Source: Clostridium sp. AWRP
GTDB lineage: Bacteria; Bacillota; Clostridia; Clostridiales; Clostridiaceae
Assembly (NCBI RefSeq): GCF_004006395.2
Contig: NZ_CP029758.2
Span: 4,278,001 to 4,342,000, forward strand
DNA: 64,000 nucleotides
Direction: 5' to 3'
This document shows, piece by piece, positions 17,085-25,210 of the stretch. The position numbers and the translations under genes were made by a program. A model generated the notes under the pieces. It was not told the origin of the DNA and searched no databases. It worked only from the letters and a program-made list of their open reading frames with translations. Each line of letters starts with the position of its first letter. The first letter of the stretch is position 1.

Positions 17085-17229
17085 CCTGTCAATAAATATA
17101 TATTTAAATTATACACTATTTGATATTGTTTATATCACGTAATAAATTATTTTATAAAATTTTAATAAAATGCATTTTTATCGTATTTTATTTTTTTATA
17201 TGGGTACAATATCATTAGCCTAAGTTTTA

Positions 17230-17328
17230 CTAAAAACGCGGGGAAACCAGTAACATTGGGGTGAATCGTATTTACGTAGGTTATGCCTTTACCGAACCCG
17301 TCAGCTAACCCCGTCGGTAATAAGGAGA
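17230..17328 (+). promoter_or_regulatory. c-di-AMP riboswitch (ydaO/yuaA type)
   Basis: The conserved ydaO core is seen: CGGGGAAACCAG at 17238-17250, TTGGGGTGAATC at 17256-17267, TTTACCGAACCCG (17288-17300), TCAGCTAACCCCG and then the GGAGAGG ribosome site. Bound c-di-AMP generally turns such genes off. A TACAAT -10 lies at 17205-17210; no good -35 is visible. Outer borders are approximate. Confidence 0.92.
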
Positions 17329-17336
17329 GGATTAGA

Positions 17337-17861
17337 TTGAAAAAAATTTTTTGTTTAATACTTTTTTCTTTGCTGTTACTTATTCCTTTTTCTAACGTAA
17401 CTGCAAAGAATTTTACCAGTGCCAGTTCCGATTCATTTAACGGACAGGAAGAAGTCGTGCAAGTATTTAATTGTTCTGATCAAAAGATATATATAACTCA
17501 GAATGATGTTGATTTAATGGCCAAAGTTGTTTATGCTGAGAGCAATTCAGAACCTTTTGAAGGCCAGGTAGCAGTAGCTTCCGTAATACTAAACAGATTA
17601 AAATACCCTGAGTTTCCAAAGACAGTAGAAGGCGTTATAAAACAAAGGGGTGCTTTTTCCTGCGTCAAAAACGGTACTGTAAATGTATCTCCAAATGAAA
17701 GTAGTTATAGTGCAGTTTCTCAGGCTCTAAAGGGTATAGATCCTTCAGGTAAATCCATTTTCTTTTATAATCCCCAAATAGCCACATCTCAATGGATGAA
17801 AAACATAGATAAAAGAAATATGAAAACTATAGGGCATCATGTATTTTTTGTAGCTAACTAA
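17337..17861 (+). CDS. Secreted cell-wall hydrolase (SleB/CwlJ-like), c-di-AMP-controlled
   Basis: 174 residues from TTG 17337, chosen because GGAGAGG ends 6 bases before it; a longer in-frame reading would run back through the riboswitch and is not credible. The signal peptide is KKIFCLILFSLLLLIPFSNVTA. The catalytic domain begins ~residue 55: DVDLMAKVVYAESNSEPFEGQVAVASVILNR, with the Glu of YAES as the predicted catalytic acid, then the fold's GAFSC and FFYNP...W motifs. Such enzymes cut peptidoglycan glycan strands (lytic transglycosylase or muramidase type). Regulation by the upstream riboswitch ties wall turnover to c-di-AMP. Confidence 0.88.
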   Translation: MKKIFCLILFSLLLLIPFSNVTAKNFTSASSDSFNGQEEVVQVFNCSDQKIYITQNDVDLMAKVVYAESNSEPFEGQVAVASVILNRLKYPEFPKTVEGVIKQRGAFSCVKNGTVNVSPNESSYSAVSQALKGIDPSGKSIFFYNPQIATSQWMKNIDKRNMKTIGHHVFFVAN

Positions 17862-17903
17862 AAAAGCCACCTCATCTTTTTTTAAAGATGAGGTGGCTTT
17901 TTT
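17860..17903. terminator. Bidirectional terminator between converging genes
   Basis: A perfect ~20-bp stem (17860-17879 with 17884-17903) with a TTTT loop and T-runs both ways. It serves the wall hydrolase and the thioredoxin reductase gene. Confidence 0.95.
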
Positions 17904-17905
17904 AA

Positions 17906-18763
17906 TTAATTTTTGTCAATATAAGAAACAGCATTTAATGCTGCTACCTGTCCCTGTCCTGCGGCTTTCATATACTGATAAGGTTTCCCCACACAATCTC
18001 CTGCTGCAAAACAACCTTCAATATTTGTCTTCATATTCATATCTACTTTTATGTGTCCATTTTCCATAATAAGTCCCGGCACCAATTTATCTGGTGCTAT
18101 GCTATCCTTTAAAACAAACACTCCATCTGTAACTATTTCCTTGCTTTTCAAAATTACCTTTTCTACTTTATTTCCTCCAGATATCTCTACGACCTTATCT
18201 CTTACTATTTCTATATTTTCATTTAAGTCTAAGCTTTCTTTATACATTGGTATATAGTATATTTTTTTAGCAAGTTCATTTACATAATTGGCTTCTGCTT
18301 CAGCTTCTTTATTATACCCTATTATAGTAACGATCTTTCCTTTATAAAGGGGTGCGTCACAGGTAGCACAATATCCAACTCCCTTGCCAAGGAATTCTTC
18401 TTCTCCTTTTAATGGTTTTGTATATTCAATGCCAGTTGCCAATATAACTGCACTTGCTTCATACATTTTTTCATTTACAGCAACGCCAAAATATTGTCCC
18501 ATAGCATATATAGTATTTATTCTTTCATAAGTTATATTTATCCCCATGTTTGTTACGTGCTGCTGAAATCTATGTTTTAACTGTACTCCTGTTATACCAG
18601 GAAACCCCAGGTAATTATCTATTTTAGGTGCTTTTATCAATTTACCACTGAGCTCACTGCTTCCAAAAACAATTATATTCTTATTTCTTATTTTTGCATT
18701 AATTGCTGCTGACAGTCCCGCAGGACCGCTGCCTACTATAGCAATATCATATCTAGTATCCAT
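17906..18763 (-). CDS. Thioredoxin-reductase-like flavoenzyme lacking NADPH motifs (ferredoxin-type candidate)
   Basis: 285 residues, shorter than NADPH-TrxR (~310). FAD site VGSGPAGLSAA; redox pair in GYCATCDAP; C-terminal FAD site CFAAGDCVGKPYQ. In the middle domain the usual GGGxSA of the NADPH site is replaced by GYNKEAEAEA and the HRRxxxR phosphate clamp by IPMYKES. Loss of both is characteristic of the ferredoxin-dependent flavin thioredoxin reductases (FFTR) known from clostridia and cyanobacteria, so I infer reduced ferredoxin as donor. Thioredoxin is encoded downstream past a 260-base spacer with a MITE. A diflavin-linked (DDOR-type) role is the alternative. Confidence 0.85.
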   Translation of the reverse strand: MDTRYDIAIVGSGPAGLSAAINAKIRNKNIIVFGSSELSGKLIKAPKIDNYLGFPGITGVQLKHRFQQHVTNMGINITYERINTIYAMGQYFGVAVNEKMYEASAVILATGIEYTKPLKGEEEFLGKGVGYCATCDAPLYKGKIVTIIGYNKEAEAEANYVNELAKKIYYIPMYKESLDLNENIEIVRDKVVEISGGNKVEKVILKSKEIVTDGVFVLKDSIAPDKLVPGLIMENGHIKVDMNMKTNIEGCFAAGDCVGKPYQYMKAAGQGQVAALNAVSYIDKN

Positions 18764-18844
18764 ATACTATCACCTCCAGTTTTTATTTTCTAATTTCATA
18801 GTTAAAATGACAAATCAACTAAATTGTCAATTTGTCATTTTAAG

Positions 18845-19014
18845 AAATAAGGCATTTGAAAGAAAATAACAAGTCAAAGATGCGACGAATATTTTTTATC
18901 AGACAAGGAGGCAGGTTCCGCAGATAGTGAATCCTATCTAAGGGTTCTACCAACGCAGTATGATAAAAAATAGGCTAGCATACTGACTAGTTATTTCTTT
19001 GAAAATGCCTAAAC
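18845..19014. repeat. MITE-like palindromic element
   Basis: About 170 bases between trxB-like and trxA genes. Its ends form an imperfect inverted repeat: GGCATTT...AAAGAAAATAAC at the left and GTTATTTCTTT...AAATGCC at the right, with an ATTTTTTATCA stretch mirrored by TGATAAAAAAT. A central hairpin (AGATAG/CTATCT) is present. There is no coding frame. A half copy occurs at 21497-21553 in the opposite orientation. Confidence 0.6.
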
Positions 19015-19024
19015 AGAATTTAAA

Positions 19025-19342
19025 CTATATATGTTTTTTCAAAGCATCTTTTATTGCATCTTTTGGTCTGAATCCAACAAATTTATCTACCATATTTCCA
19101 TCTTTAAATACCATTACAGTTGGAATACTTGCAATTTTAAATTGCGCTGCTGTAACAGGATTCTCATCTACATTTAACTTAAAGAATTTTGCTTTTCCCG
19201 ACAACTCATCTGAAACTTCTTCTATTACAGGAGAAAGCATTTTACATGGTCCACACCATGAAGCCCAGAAATCTACAACTACAGGAGTAGGTGCATTTTC
19301 AATTGATTGTGAAAAATTTTGATCTTTTATTTCCTCTACCAT
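19025..19342 (-). CDS. trxA: Thioredoxin
   Basis: 105 residues. Active site WASWCGPCK, the cis-Pro at SIPTVMVFKDG, and a C-terminal FxxxxxKxxIxxAL helix, all canonical. It donates electrons to ribonucleotide reductase, peroxiredoxins and methionine sulfoxide reductases. It is probably reduced by the flavoenzyme encoded upstream on the same strand. Confidence 0.96.
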   Translation of the reverse strand: MVEEIKDQNFSQSIENAPTPVVVDFWASWCGPCKMLSPVIEEVSDELSGKAKFFKLNVDENPVTAAQFKIASIPTVMVFKDGNMVDKFVGFRPKDAIKDALKKHI

Positions 19343-19453
19343 TATTTGCCCTCCTTATACCCCATAGGGGTATTATTTTTAATTATATTTTATAATATAT
19401 TATCTACTAGGTCAATGTTTTTAATCCGTAAATTTAATAAAAAAACAAAAGTT

Positions 19454-20686
19454 TTAGTCATTTATCAAATTACTTATTATAGAATTATTGTAAATAGAAT
19501 TAGGATACTTATCTACCAATACTTGAGCATATTTTTTTGCTTGTGACTTATCTCTATCTTTATATATAATGGCAAGCCTATACAGTACAGTTTCTTCATA
19601 ATCCCCATTAGAAAAGCTTTTATCATATTGAATATAATAATTTATAGCATTTTTTGTATCTCCTGATGAATCTAAAGTTGTGGCAAGCATATATACTATG
19701 TCAGCATAAAGATAATTTTCACTTCCAAACTCGTAAGCTTTTGTGAGATAAGCTTTGGCATTATTATAATCTTTACTATTTAAATAATTAGTTCCTAACT
19801 TATAAAAATAAGCAGAACCTTCTTCCTTTAAGAGATTGGTACCTTCTGAAAGAAGTGCTCCTTCATCAGCACTTAATTGTTTATCTTTCCACTTTTTAAC
19901 CTCTATGTATATAGAATCATAATCTTTATTTTGTATATAACCTTTAAATTTTTCCTGTGGAAAAACTTCTTTAATAGTTTCAACTTTCGGTTTAGCCTTA
20001 TTGCTTACATCTGAAACCTTTTGTCCACTATTTTTAACAGTAGAAGTTTTTACTTTTGCCAAATTTTTATTAAGCAAATTTTTATTTTTGACACCATTAA
20101 AAATCAACACAATTAAAATTACCGAACATATTACACTTGCTGAAATAAAAGCTACCTTTTTAAGTGGGAACTTTTTCTTTACTATATTTAAATCTTCAAG
20201 CATCTTCATGGTCTTTTTAGCTTCATCATTGTTTACATCAACTTTTAATACATTATTTAATTTTTCCAGTGCATTTTTATACTCTCCCTTTTTTATATAA
20301 CAAAGGGCACTATAATTATTTACTTTAATATAATTAAAATCACTTTCAGCACACTGCTTAAGTAACTTAAGTGCTTCATTTATTTTTAATTCTCTAATTA
20401 ACCTTAAAGCCTTTACATACAAACTGAATCGAACATCATCTTCCTTTAAAGAACCGAGATATTTTTCTGAAACCCCATCTCCATTAACTTGATGGTTCAT
20501 CTTCCAAAGTTTTTGAGCTTTGTCTAAATCACCCTTAAGATAAAATAAAAGTCCCTTAAGATTAATAGATGCCCTATTTTTTATATTTAAAGATATACTT
20601 TCTTCACAAAGTTCTATTGCTTTATCTATATACCCATCATTATATTTTTTTAGAGCCTTATTGTATATTTTCTGAGACTTATCCAT
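19454..20686 (-). CDS. Membrane-anchored TPR protein
   Basis: 410 residues. Two TPR-like repeats near the N-terminus (YNKALKKYNDGYIDKAIELCEESI; LLKQCAESDFNYIKVNNYSALCYIKKGEYKNALEKL) precede one membrane helix (VAFISASVICSVILIVLIF, ~177-196). The C-terminal ~150 residues hold further TPR units (YFYKLGTNYLNSKDYNNAKAYL; LATTLDSSGDTKNAINYYIQ; AIIYKDRDKSQAKKYAQVLV). It resembles the clostridial tetratricopeptide scaffold proteins of unknown role. It overlaps the lipoprotein gene upstream by 8 bases, so the two are coupled and probably work together at the membrane. Confidence 0.8.
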   Translation of the reverse strand: MDKSQKIYNKALKKYNDGYIDKAIELCEESISLNIKNRASINLKGLLFYLKGDLDKAQKLWKMNHQVNGDGVSEKYLGSLKEDDVRFSLYVKALRLIRELKINEALKLLKQCAESDFNYIKVNNYSALCYIKKGEYKNALEKLNNVLKVDVNNDEAKKTMKMLEDLNIVKKKFPLKKVAFISASVICSVILIVLIFNGVKNKNLLNKNLAKVKTSTVKNSGQKVSDVSNKAKPKVETIKEVFPQEKFKGYIQNKDYDSIYIEVKKWKDKQLSADEGALLSEGTNLLKEEGSAYFYKLGTNYLNSKDYNNAKAYLTKAYEFGSENYLYADIVYMLATTLDSSGDTKNAINYYIQYDKSFSNGDYEETVLYRLAIIYKDRDKSQAKKYAQVLVDKYPNSIYNNSIISNLIND

Positions 20687-21437
20687 TTATCGTATATACC
20701 ACTTTCCCATTAGAATTTTTAACTTCCATCTTATTATTTGAATTTGTGCTAAAAGAATTTATAGTCCAATCTTCTACATGACATTTATTATATACATCAT
20801 CTTCATATACATTGACTTTTAAGTTTACAATATTTCCATTTTTCTCTGCAGACATTATCTGTTGCTTTTTACTTGGCATCTTTATTAAGATTTCATTATC
20901 CCCTGTATCTACATTTAGCATATAAAGGTCTCCACCTTTTGAAATGGATCCACTTGAATATCCTATAACCACCAATAAATTTTTATCATCAGCCCATTCC
21001 AAGTATTTCGGAGATAATTTAGCGTTGTTTTCAATTTGAAAATTATAAACTTTCTGAGGACCTTTTATGATTATTTTCCCTGTACCTTCTTCTAAAGCTT
21101 CATTGCCTTTCCCCTCTATACAAGCATTGTAGCTTCCGCTTGTGTTACTTTTCCAAGGAGTATTAAAGTTAACTGTAGAATTATCATCCATTTCTTTCTT
21201 TATAAATTTTATTCCGCTTGAACTTTTAACAGCAGTAGAAGAAGTTTTCATTTCCTCCTTTGGTTTTTGAGTTTCCTTATTATTATTTGCATTGGTTGAG
21301 TCTATTTTTTTACTATTAGTACTACCGCTACTTTGAGTGGAAGTAGAATTGCCTTTGCTGTCAAAACAGGCTGTAAGTCCTAAAGTAAAAATAACTAATA
21401 ATGAACACATTATAAAACTCAATCTATTATTTTTCAT
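20679..21437 (-). CDS. Putative lipoprotein
   Basis: 252 residues. A hydrophobic leader ends in LGLTACFDSKG; the LTAC lipobox predicts lipid attachment at Cys24. A Ser/Thr/Asn/Lys-rich linker (~26-75) follows, then a globular domain with beta-propeller-like phrases (YLEWADDKNLLVVIGYSSG, GDLYMLNVDTGDNEILIKMP). I do not recognise a family. It is coupled to the downstream TPR protein gene by an 8-base overlap. Confidence 0.65.
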   Translation of the reverse strand: MKNNRLSFIMCSLLVIFTLGLTACFDSKGNSTSTQSSGSTNSKKIDSTNANNNKETQKPKEEMKTSSTAVKSSSGIKFIKKEMDDNSTVNFNTPWKSNTSGSYNACIEGKGNEALEEGTGKIIIKGPQKVYNFQIENNAKLSPKYLEWADDKNLLVVIGYSSGSISKGGDLYMLNVDTGDNEILIKMPSKKQQIMSAEKNGNIVNLKVNVYEDDVYNKCHVEDWTINSFSTNSNNKMEVKNSNGKVVYTING

Positions 21438-21496
21438 GTATAATATATTCCTCCTTGTATAAAATTATATTGTTATTTTTCGGGCTATGCAGTCTT

Positions 21497-21553
21497 AGTC
21501 ATTTTCAAATTAATAACCAGTCAGTATACTAGCCTATTTTTTATCATACTGAC
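21497..21553. repeat. Half copy of the MITE-like element
   Basis: The reverse complement of 21505-21553 matches bases 18958-19010 almost exactly (CAGTATGATAAAAAATAGGC, ATACTGACT, GTTATT, TTGAAAATG). Only the right half of the element is present. Confidence 0.6.
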
Positions 21554-21592
21554 TTAATATTTAATTAAATTATACCATAATAATTCTATGCT

Positions 21593-21628
21593 AAAAACTA
21601 CTGGTATGCTATTCTACCAGTAGTTTTT
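21593..21628 (-). terminator. Terminator of ptsI
   Basis: A perfect 14-bp stem (21593-21606 with 21615-21628); both outer sides are A/T runs. It lies 5 bases beyond the ptsI stop. Confidence 0.85.
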
Positions 21629-21632
21629 AATA

Positions 21633-23246
21633 TTACTTTTTCATTATAAGTTCTTTTGCTTTTAATATAGAGGAAGCACTCATAGAGAATTCATCCAATC
21701 CGTATTCTACTAAAGTTTCAACGGCATTTTCATCTCCAGCCATTTCTCCGCACATTCCACATATTTTTCCCTGCTTATGTGCAGCCTCTATAGTCATTTT
21801 TATAAGTTTCAAAACTGCTGGATGCATTGGATTGTAGAGATACGCTACTTTTTCATTCATCCTATCTGCCGCTAAAGTATATTGTATTAAATCATTAGTT
21901 CCAATACTGAAAAAGTCCACATACTTTGCAAGTTCATCTGAATTTACTGCCGCTGCAGGTATTTCTACCATTATTCCTGTTTGTAAATCTTTATTAAAAC
22001 TCTTTCCCTCTTTAGCAAGTTCATCCATACACTCTTTTAATATTTCCTTAGCCTTTAAAAATTCTTCCAAAGAACTTATCATTGGAAACATTATTCTTAA
22101 ATTTCCAAAAACAGATGCCCTCAAAAGAGCTCTTAGCTGAACTTTAAATATATCCGTTCTGTCCAAACAAAGCCTTATAGCTCTGTACCCTAAGAAAGGA
22201 TTCATTTCCTCAGGTACAGGTAAATAGGAAAGCTTTTTATCTCCACCTATATCTAAAGTTCTTATAATTACAGGCCTTTTACCCATTTTCTCCACTACAG
22301 TTTTATAAGCATTAAATTGTTCCTCTTCTCCAGGCATACTTTCCCTATCCATATATAAAAACTCAGTTCTAAAAAGTCCTATGCCCTCACCGCCATTTTT
22401 TAGCACCTGATCTACGTCTTCTGGCTTACCTATGTTCCCAAAAACTTCTACTTTCTTTCCATATTTCGTAAATACTTCTACATCTATTAGAGCTTTAAGT
22501 TTTTCTTTTTCTTTATTATAATTTTCTTTTTTTATCTTATAAGCATCTAAAGTATCTTTATCTGGGTTTATTATAACTTCACCTTTTACTCCATCTACTA
22601 TAATAAAATCTCCATTTTTAACTGAATCTGTTATATCGTTTAGTCCAACTACTGCTGGTATCTCAAGAGTTCTAGCCATAATTGCACTATGGGAAGTTCT
22701 TCCTCCAATATCTGTAACAAAGGCTATTACTTTGCTCTTATCCAGCTGTGCTGTATCTGAAGGAGTTAAGTCATGAGCTACAACTACCGTATTGTTTTCC
22801 ATGTCAATTATAGAGGAGTTGTTTCCTGTAAGATTTGCAAGTATTCTACTACCTACATCTTTTATATCTGCTCCACGTTCTCTCATATACTCATCTTCCA
22901 TAGCCTGAAAAGTTTTCATATACAAATCTACTATATCATAAAGTGCACTCTCTGCATTCACACGATCATTTACTATCTTTACTGTCACTGCACCTGCAAA
23001 TTCTACATCATCTAAAAGCATGATATGACTTTCAAATACTTCTGCCTTATCTTTTCCTACTTCTTTTTCAGCTTTTGCCTTAATTTTCTCTAATTGACTT
23101 TTTGATAATTCAAGAGCTTTTTGAAATCTTTCCTTTTCTTGTATTACATCATCTATATGCTTTCTTTCTATACTTATTTCAGTTTTCCTTTTTACAACTA
23201 CTTTTCCTATTGCATAACCTTTAGAAGCCGATATACCTTTTTTCAT
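21633..23246 (-). CDS. ptsI: Phosphoenolpyruvate-protein phosphotransferase (PTS enzyme I)
   Basis: 537 residues, slightly short of the usual ~570. N-terminal signature MKKGISASKGYAIGKVVV; phospho-His in GGRTSHSAIMARTLEIPAVVG; PEP-binding GGEGIGLFRTEFLYMDR; catalytic GTNDLIQYTLAADR and CGEMAGDE near the end. It takes phosphate from PEP and passes it to HPr for sugar uptake and regulation. HPr (ptsH) is not adjacent; the gene is flanked by lipoprotein/TPR genes and appears monocistronic. Confidence 0.97.
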   Translation of the reverse strand: MKKGISASKGYAIGKVVVKRKTEISIERKHIDDVIQEKERFQKALELSKSQLEKIKAKAEKEVGKDKAEVFESHIMLLDDVEFAGAVTVKIVNDRVNAESALYDIVDLYMKTFQAMEDEYMRERGADIKDVGSRILANLTGNNSSIIDMENNTVVVAHDLTPSDTAQLDKSKVIAFVTDIGGRTSHSAIMARTLEIPAVVGLNDITDSVKNGDFIIVDGVKGEVIINPDKDTLDAYKIKKENYNKEKEKLKALIDVEVFTKYGKKVEVFGNIGKPEDVDQVLKNGGEGIGLFRTEFLYMDRESMPGEEEQFNAYKTVVEKMGKRPVIIRTLDIGGDKKLSYLPVPEEMNPFLGYRAIRLCLDRTDIFKVQLRALLRASVFGNLRIMFPMISSLEEFLKAKEILKECMDELAKEGKSFNKDLQTGIMVEIPAAAVNSDELAKYVDFFSIGTNDLIQYTLAADRMNEKVAYLYNPMHPAVLKLIKMTIEAAHKQGKICGMCGEMAGDENAVETLVEYGLDEFSMSASSILKAKELIMKK

Positions 23247-23431
23247 TTATTTTCCTCCTAAAACTGTATATTTATACAAAGTTATATATAAATGTTTCTA
23301 TAAATATTTATTTTTTACATAATTATATCTCATATTCAAAAATTTTTAAATATATGTACTATAAATTAATCATTTCAATATAAAATATTACAATTTGGAA
23401 AATAACTGTCTAAGTTATGCATAAATAGTAT

Positions 23432-24124
23432 CTATTTAATTAAATCCTGAAATTGACTTGAATCTTTTACAGGATCAAAATCCTTCTCTTCTCTAGCAAT
23501 AGACTTAATATCTGGTGACATATCTACGGCTATCTTTAAAAATTTAACCGTATTTTCAACGTCTCCCCGTCTGCCATATATACTAGCCTTTCCATAATAA
23601 CTCCAAATATAATTTTCTATCTCTAAATCTTTATCATACCAATTAAGTGCATCATCATATTTGGCATAAAGTTCATAAGCTAAGGCTTTATTGAACCTAG
23701 CGTATCCAAAATTAGGATTAATTTCAAGTGCCTTATCTATATTTTTCATACCTTCTTCATAGTTATTACTGTAACATAATGCTATACCCTTTATATTATA
23801 GGCCTTATAAAATTCCTTATCCTTATTTATAATTTCATCTGCTTTGGCAATAGCATCAGAATACTTTTTATTACTAAAAAGCTTTTGTGCTTCATCATAT
23901 TTTTTATCTTCATCCTTTTTCCCGTCTGCAGGTTTTATAACTGAATTTTCTGTTATATTATTAGATTTTTGTATAACGTTTTCATTCCTTTTATCCATAT
24001 AGATGTCTTTTCCTATAAGGGCTATGGAAAATATACAAAGAACACAAAATATTACGACTTTAGTCTTTAAAGAAAATTTCCCAAATAATCTGGAACTTAT
24101 TCTTTTTCTATTTTTAAGAGCCAT
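23432..24124 (-). CDS. Membrane-anchored TPR protein
   Basis: 230 residues. A short basic cytoplasmic end, a membrane helix (VVIFCVLCIFSIALIG, ~26-41), a Lys/Asp-rich linker, then three to four TPR units (YDEAQKLFSNKKYSDAIAKADEII; AYNIKGIALCYSNNYEEGMKNIDKAL; ARFNKALAYELYAKYDDALNWYD). Specific role unknown. It follows citC after 12 bases, so it is probably transcribed with the lyase genes, though no metabolic link is evident. Confidence 0.75.
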   Translation of the reverse strand: MALKNRKRISSRLFGKFSLKTKVVIFCVLCIFSIALIGKDIYMDKRNENVIQKSNNITENSVIKPADGKKDEDKKYDEAQKLFSNKKYSDAIAKADEIINKDKEFYKAYNIKGIALCYSNNYEEGMKNIDKALEINPNFGYARFNKALAYELYAKYDDALNWYDKDLEIENYIWSYYGKASIYGRRGDVENTVKFLKIAVDMSPDIKSIAREEKDFDPVKDSSQFQDLIK

Positions 24125-24136
24125 TTACTTCTCCCC

Positions 24137-25177
24137 CTAAAAATCCTTATAAAATTTATTCTTTATAATGTCTCTTCCTCTATCAGAATTTAAAAATTGC
24201 CAGGTAGATTCTGGAACAATTTTCTCTATTACATCCATTCTACCTTCACATAAAAGCTTCCTTACCTTGGAAGCACTTATATATTCTCCATTATACTTTT
24301 CTCTTTCAATTTCTACAACCTCTACATTATAGATAGGCATAATTTTTTTGAGAGTTTCGTTGTAAGTGCTAGTAATATCACAATAAGGTTCTTTTCCTAC
24401 AAATCTTTTTTTTATATTAAACCTCTTACAAATATACTTCCCAAATATGCCGCTGTCTATTTCTTCATAAGCCTGTAATCTTTCATCTGCTTTTTTTATG
24501 AAATAATTAGGGAATGTAGCTTGAGATATAATGTATTCTCCTGCTGGAATTACTTTAACGTTTTTTAAATCTTGTATTCCTGTTTTCACCATAGTATATC
24601 TATCTGAAAATGGGAAGTCAGATTTATCTTCCTCTACCAAAAACAATAAAACCTGATTACAGTTTTTAGCAGCTTCTTCTATCAAATACCTGTGTCCTTT
24701 TGTAAAAGGATTGCAATTCATCACTAAAGCAGTACTTTCTATATTATTGTCTATAGAATATTTTTTATCTATACTATCTAAAAATTTATCTATATTATAT
24801 ATACCATACTCTAAAAGGGCAGCTTTTTCTGCCCTATATAAAAGTTTAAAGTTCAAAGAAATAAACACATTGATTTTATCTGGTTTTGTAAATATAAAAT
24901 TATGAAATATTCCCTCATTAAAACTCTTGTCAATTAAATGGGATATAAGTGATGAAGTTAAATTTTCCCCTCTCATGTCTTTTGACACTGCAAAACACTT
25001 AAATATACTTCCTGCCTTAGAACAAGTTGCCTTTATATTTCTATTATTGTCTCTAAGTACTACAGTGTAGTCCACATCTTCGTCCAGTGTTAAATCAAAC
25101 TTTTGTAAAAAACAAATTACCTCATCTTTTTCCTGATTCGAACTCAAATCTATACTTTCAAGGGATAAATCGTACAT
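24137..25177 (-). CDS. citC: [Citrate (pro-3S)-lyase] ligase, here probably for citramalate lyase
   Basis: About 346 residues from ATG 25177, which has AAGGA seven bases upstream; a longer frame from ATG 25198 lacks that spacing. An N-terminal GNAT-like domain (~20-120) precedes an adenylyl-transferase domain with ALVMNCNPFTKGHRYLIEEA (HxGH-like) and the ISASKVRKLL motif. CitC uses ATP and acetate to acetylate the thiol of the CitD prosthetic group and so activates the lyase. It is last of the citD-citE-citF-citC run. Given the neighbours, the activated enzyme is likely citramalate lyase. Confidence 0.93.
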   Translation of the reverse strand: MYDLSLESIDLSSNQEKDEVICFLQKFDLTLDEDVDYTVVLRDNNRNIKATCSKAGSIFKCFAVSKDMRGENLTSSLISHLIDKSFNEGIFHNFIFTKPDKINVFISLNFKLLYRAEKAALLEYGIYNIDKFLDSIDKKYSIDNNIESTALVMNCNPFTKGHRYLIEEAAKNCNQVLLFLVEEDKSDFPFSDRYTMVKTGIQDLKNVKVIPAGEYIISQATFPNYFIKKADERLQAYEEIDSGIFGKYICKRFNIKKRFVGKEPYCDITSTYNETLKKIMPIYNVEVVEIEREKYNGEYISASKVRKLLCEGRMDVIEKIVPESTWQFLNSDRGRDIIKNKFYKDF

Positions 25178-25210
25178 AACTTCATCCTTCCTTCCCATCT
25201 TTTTATAAAA

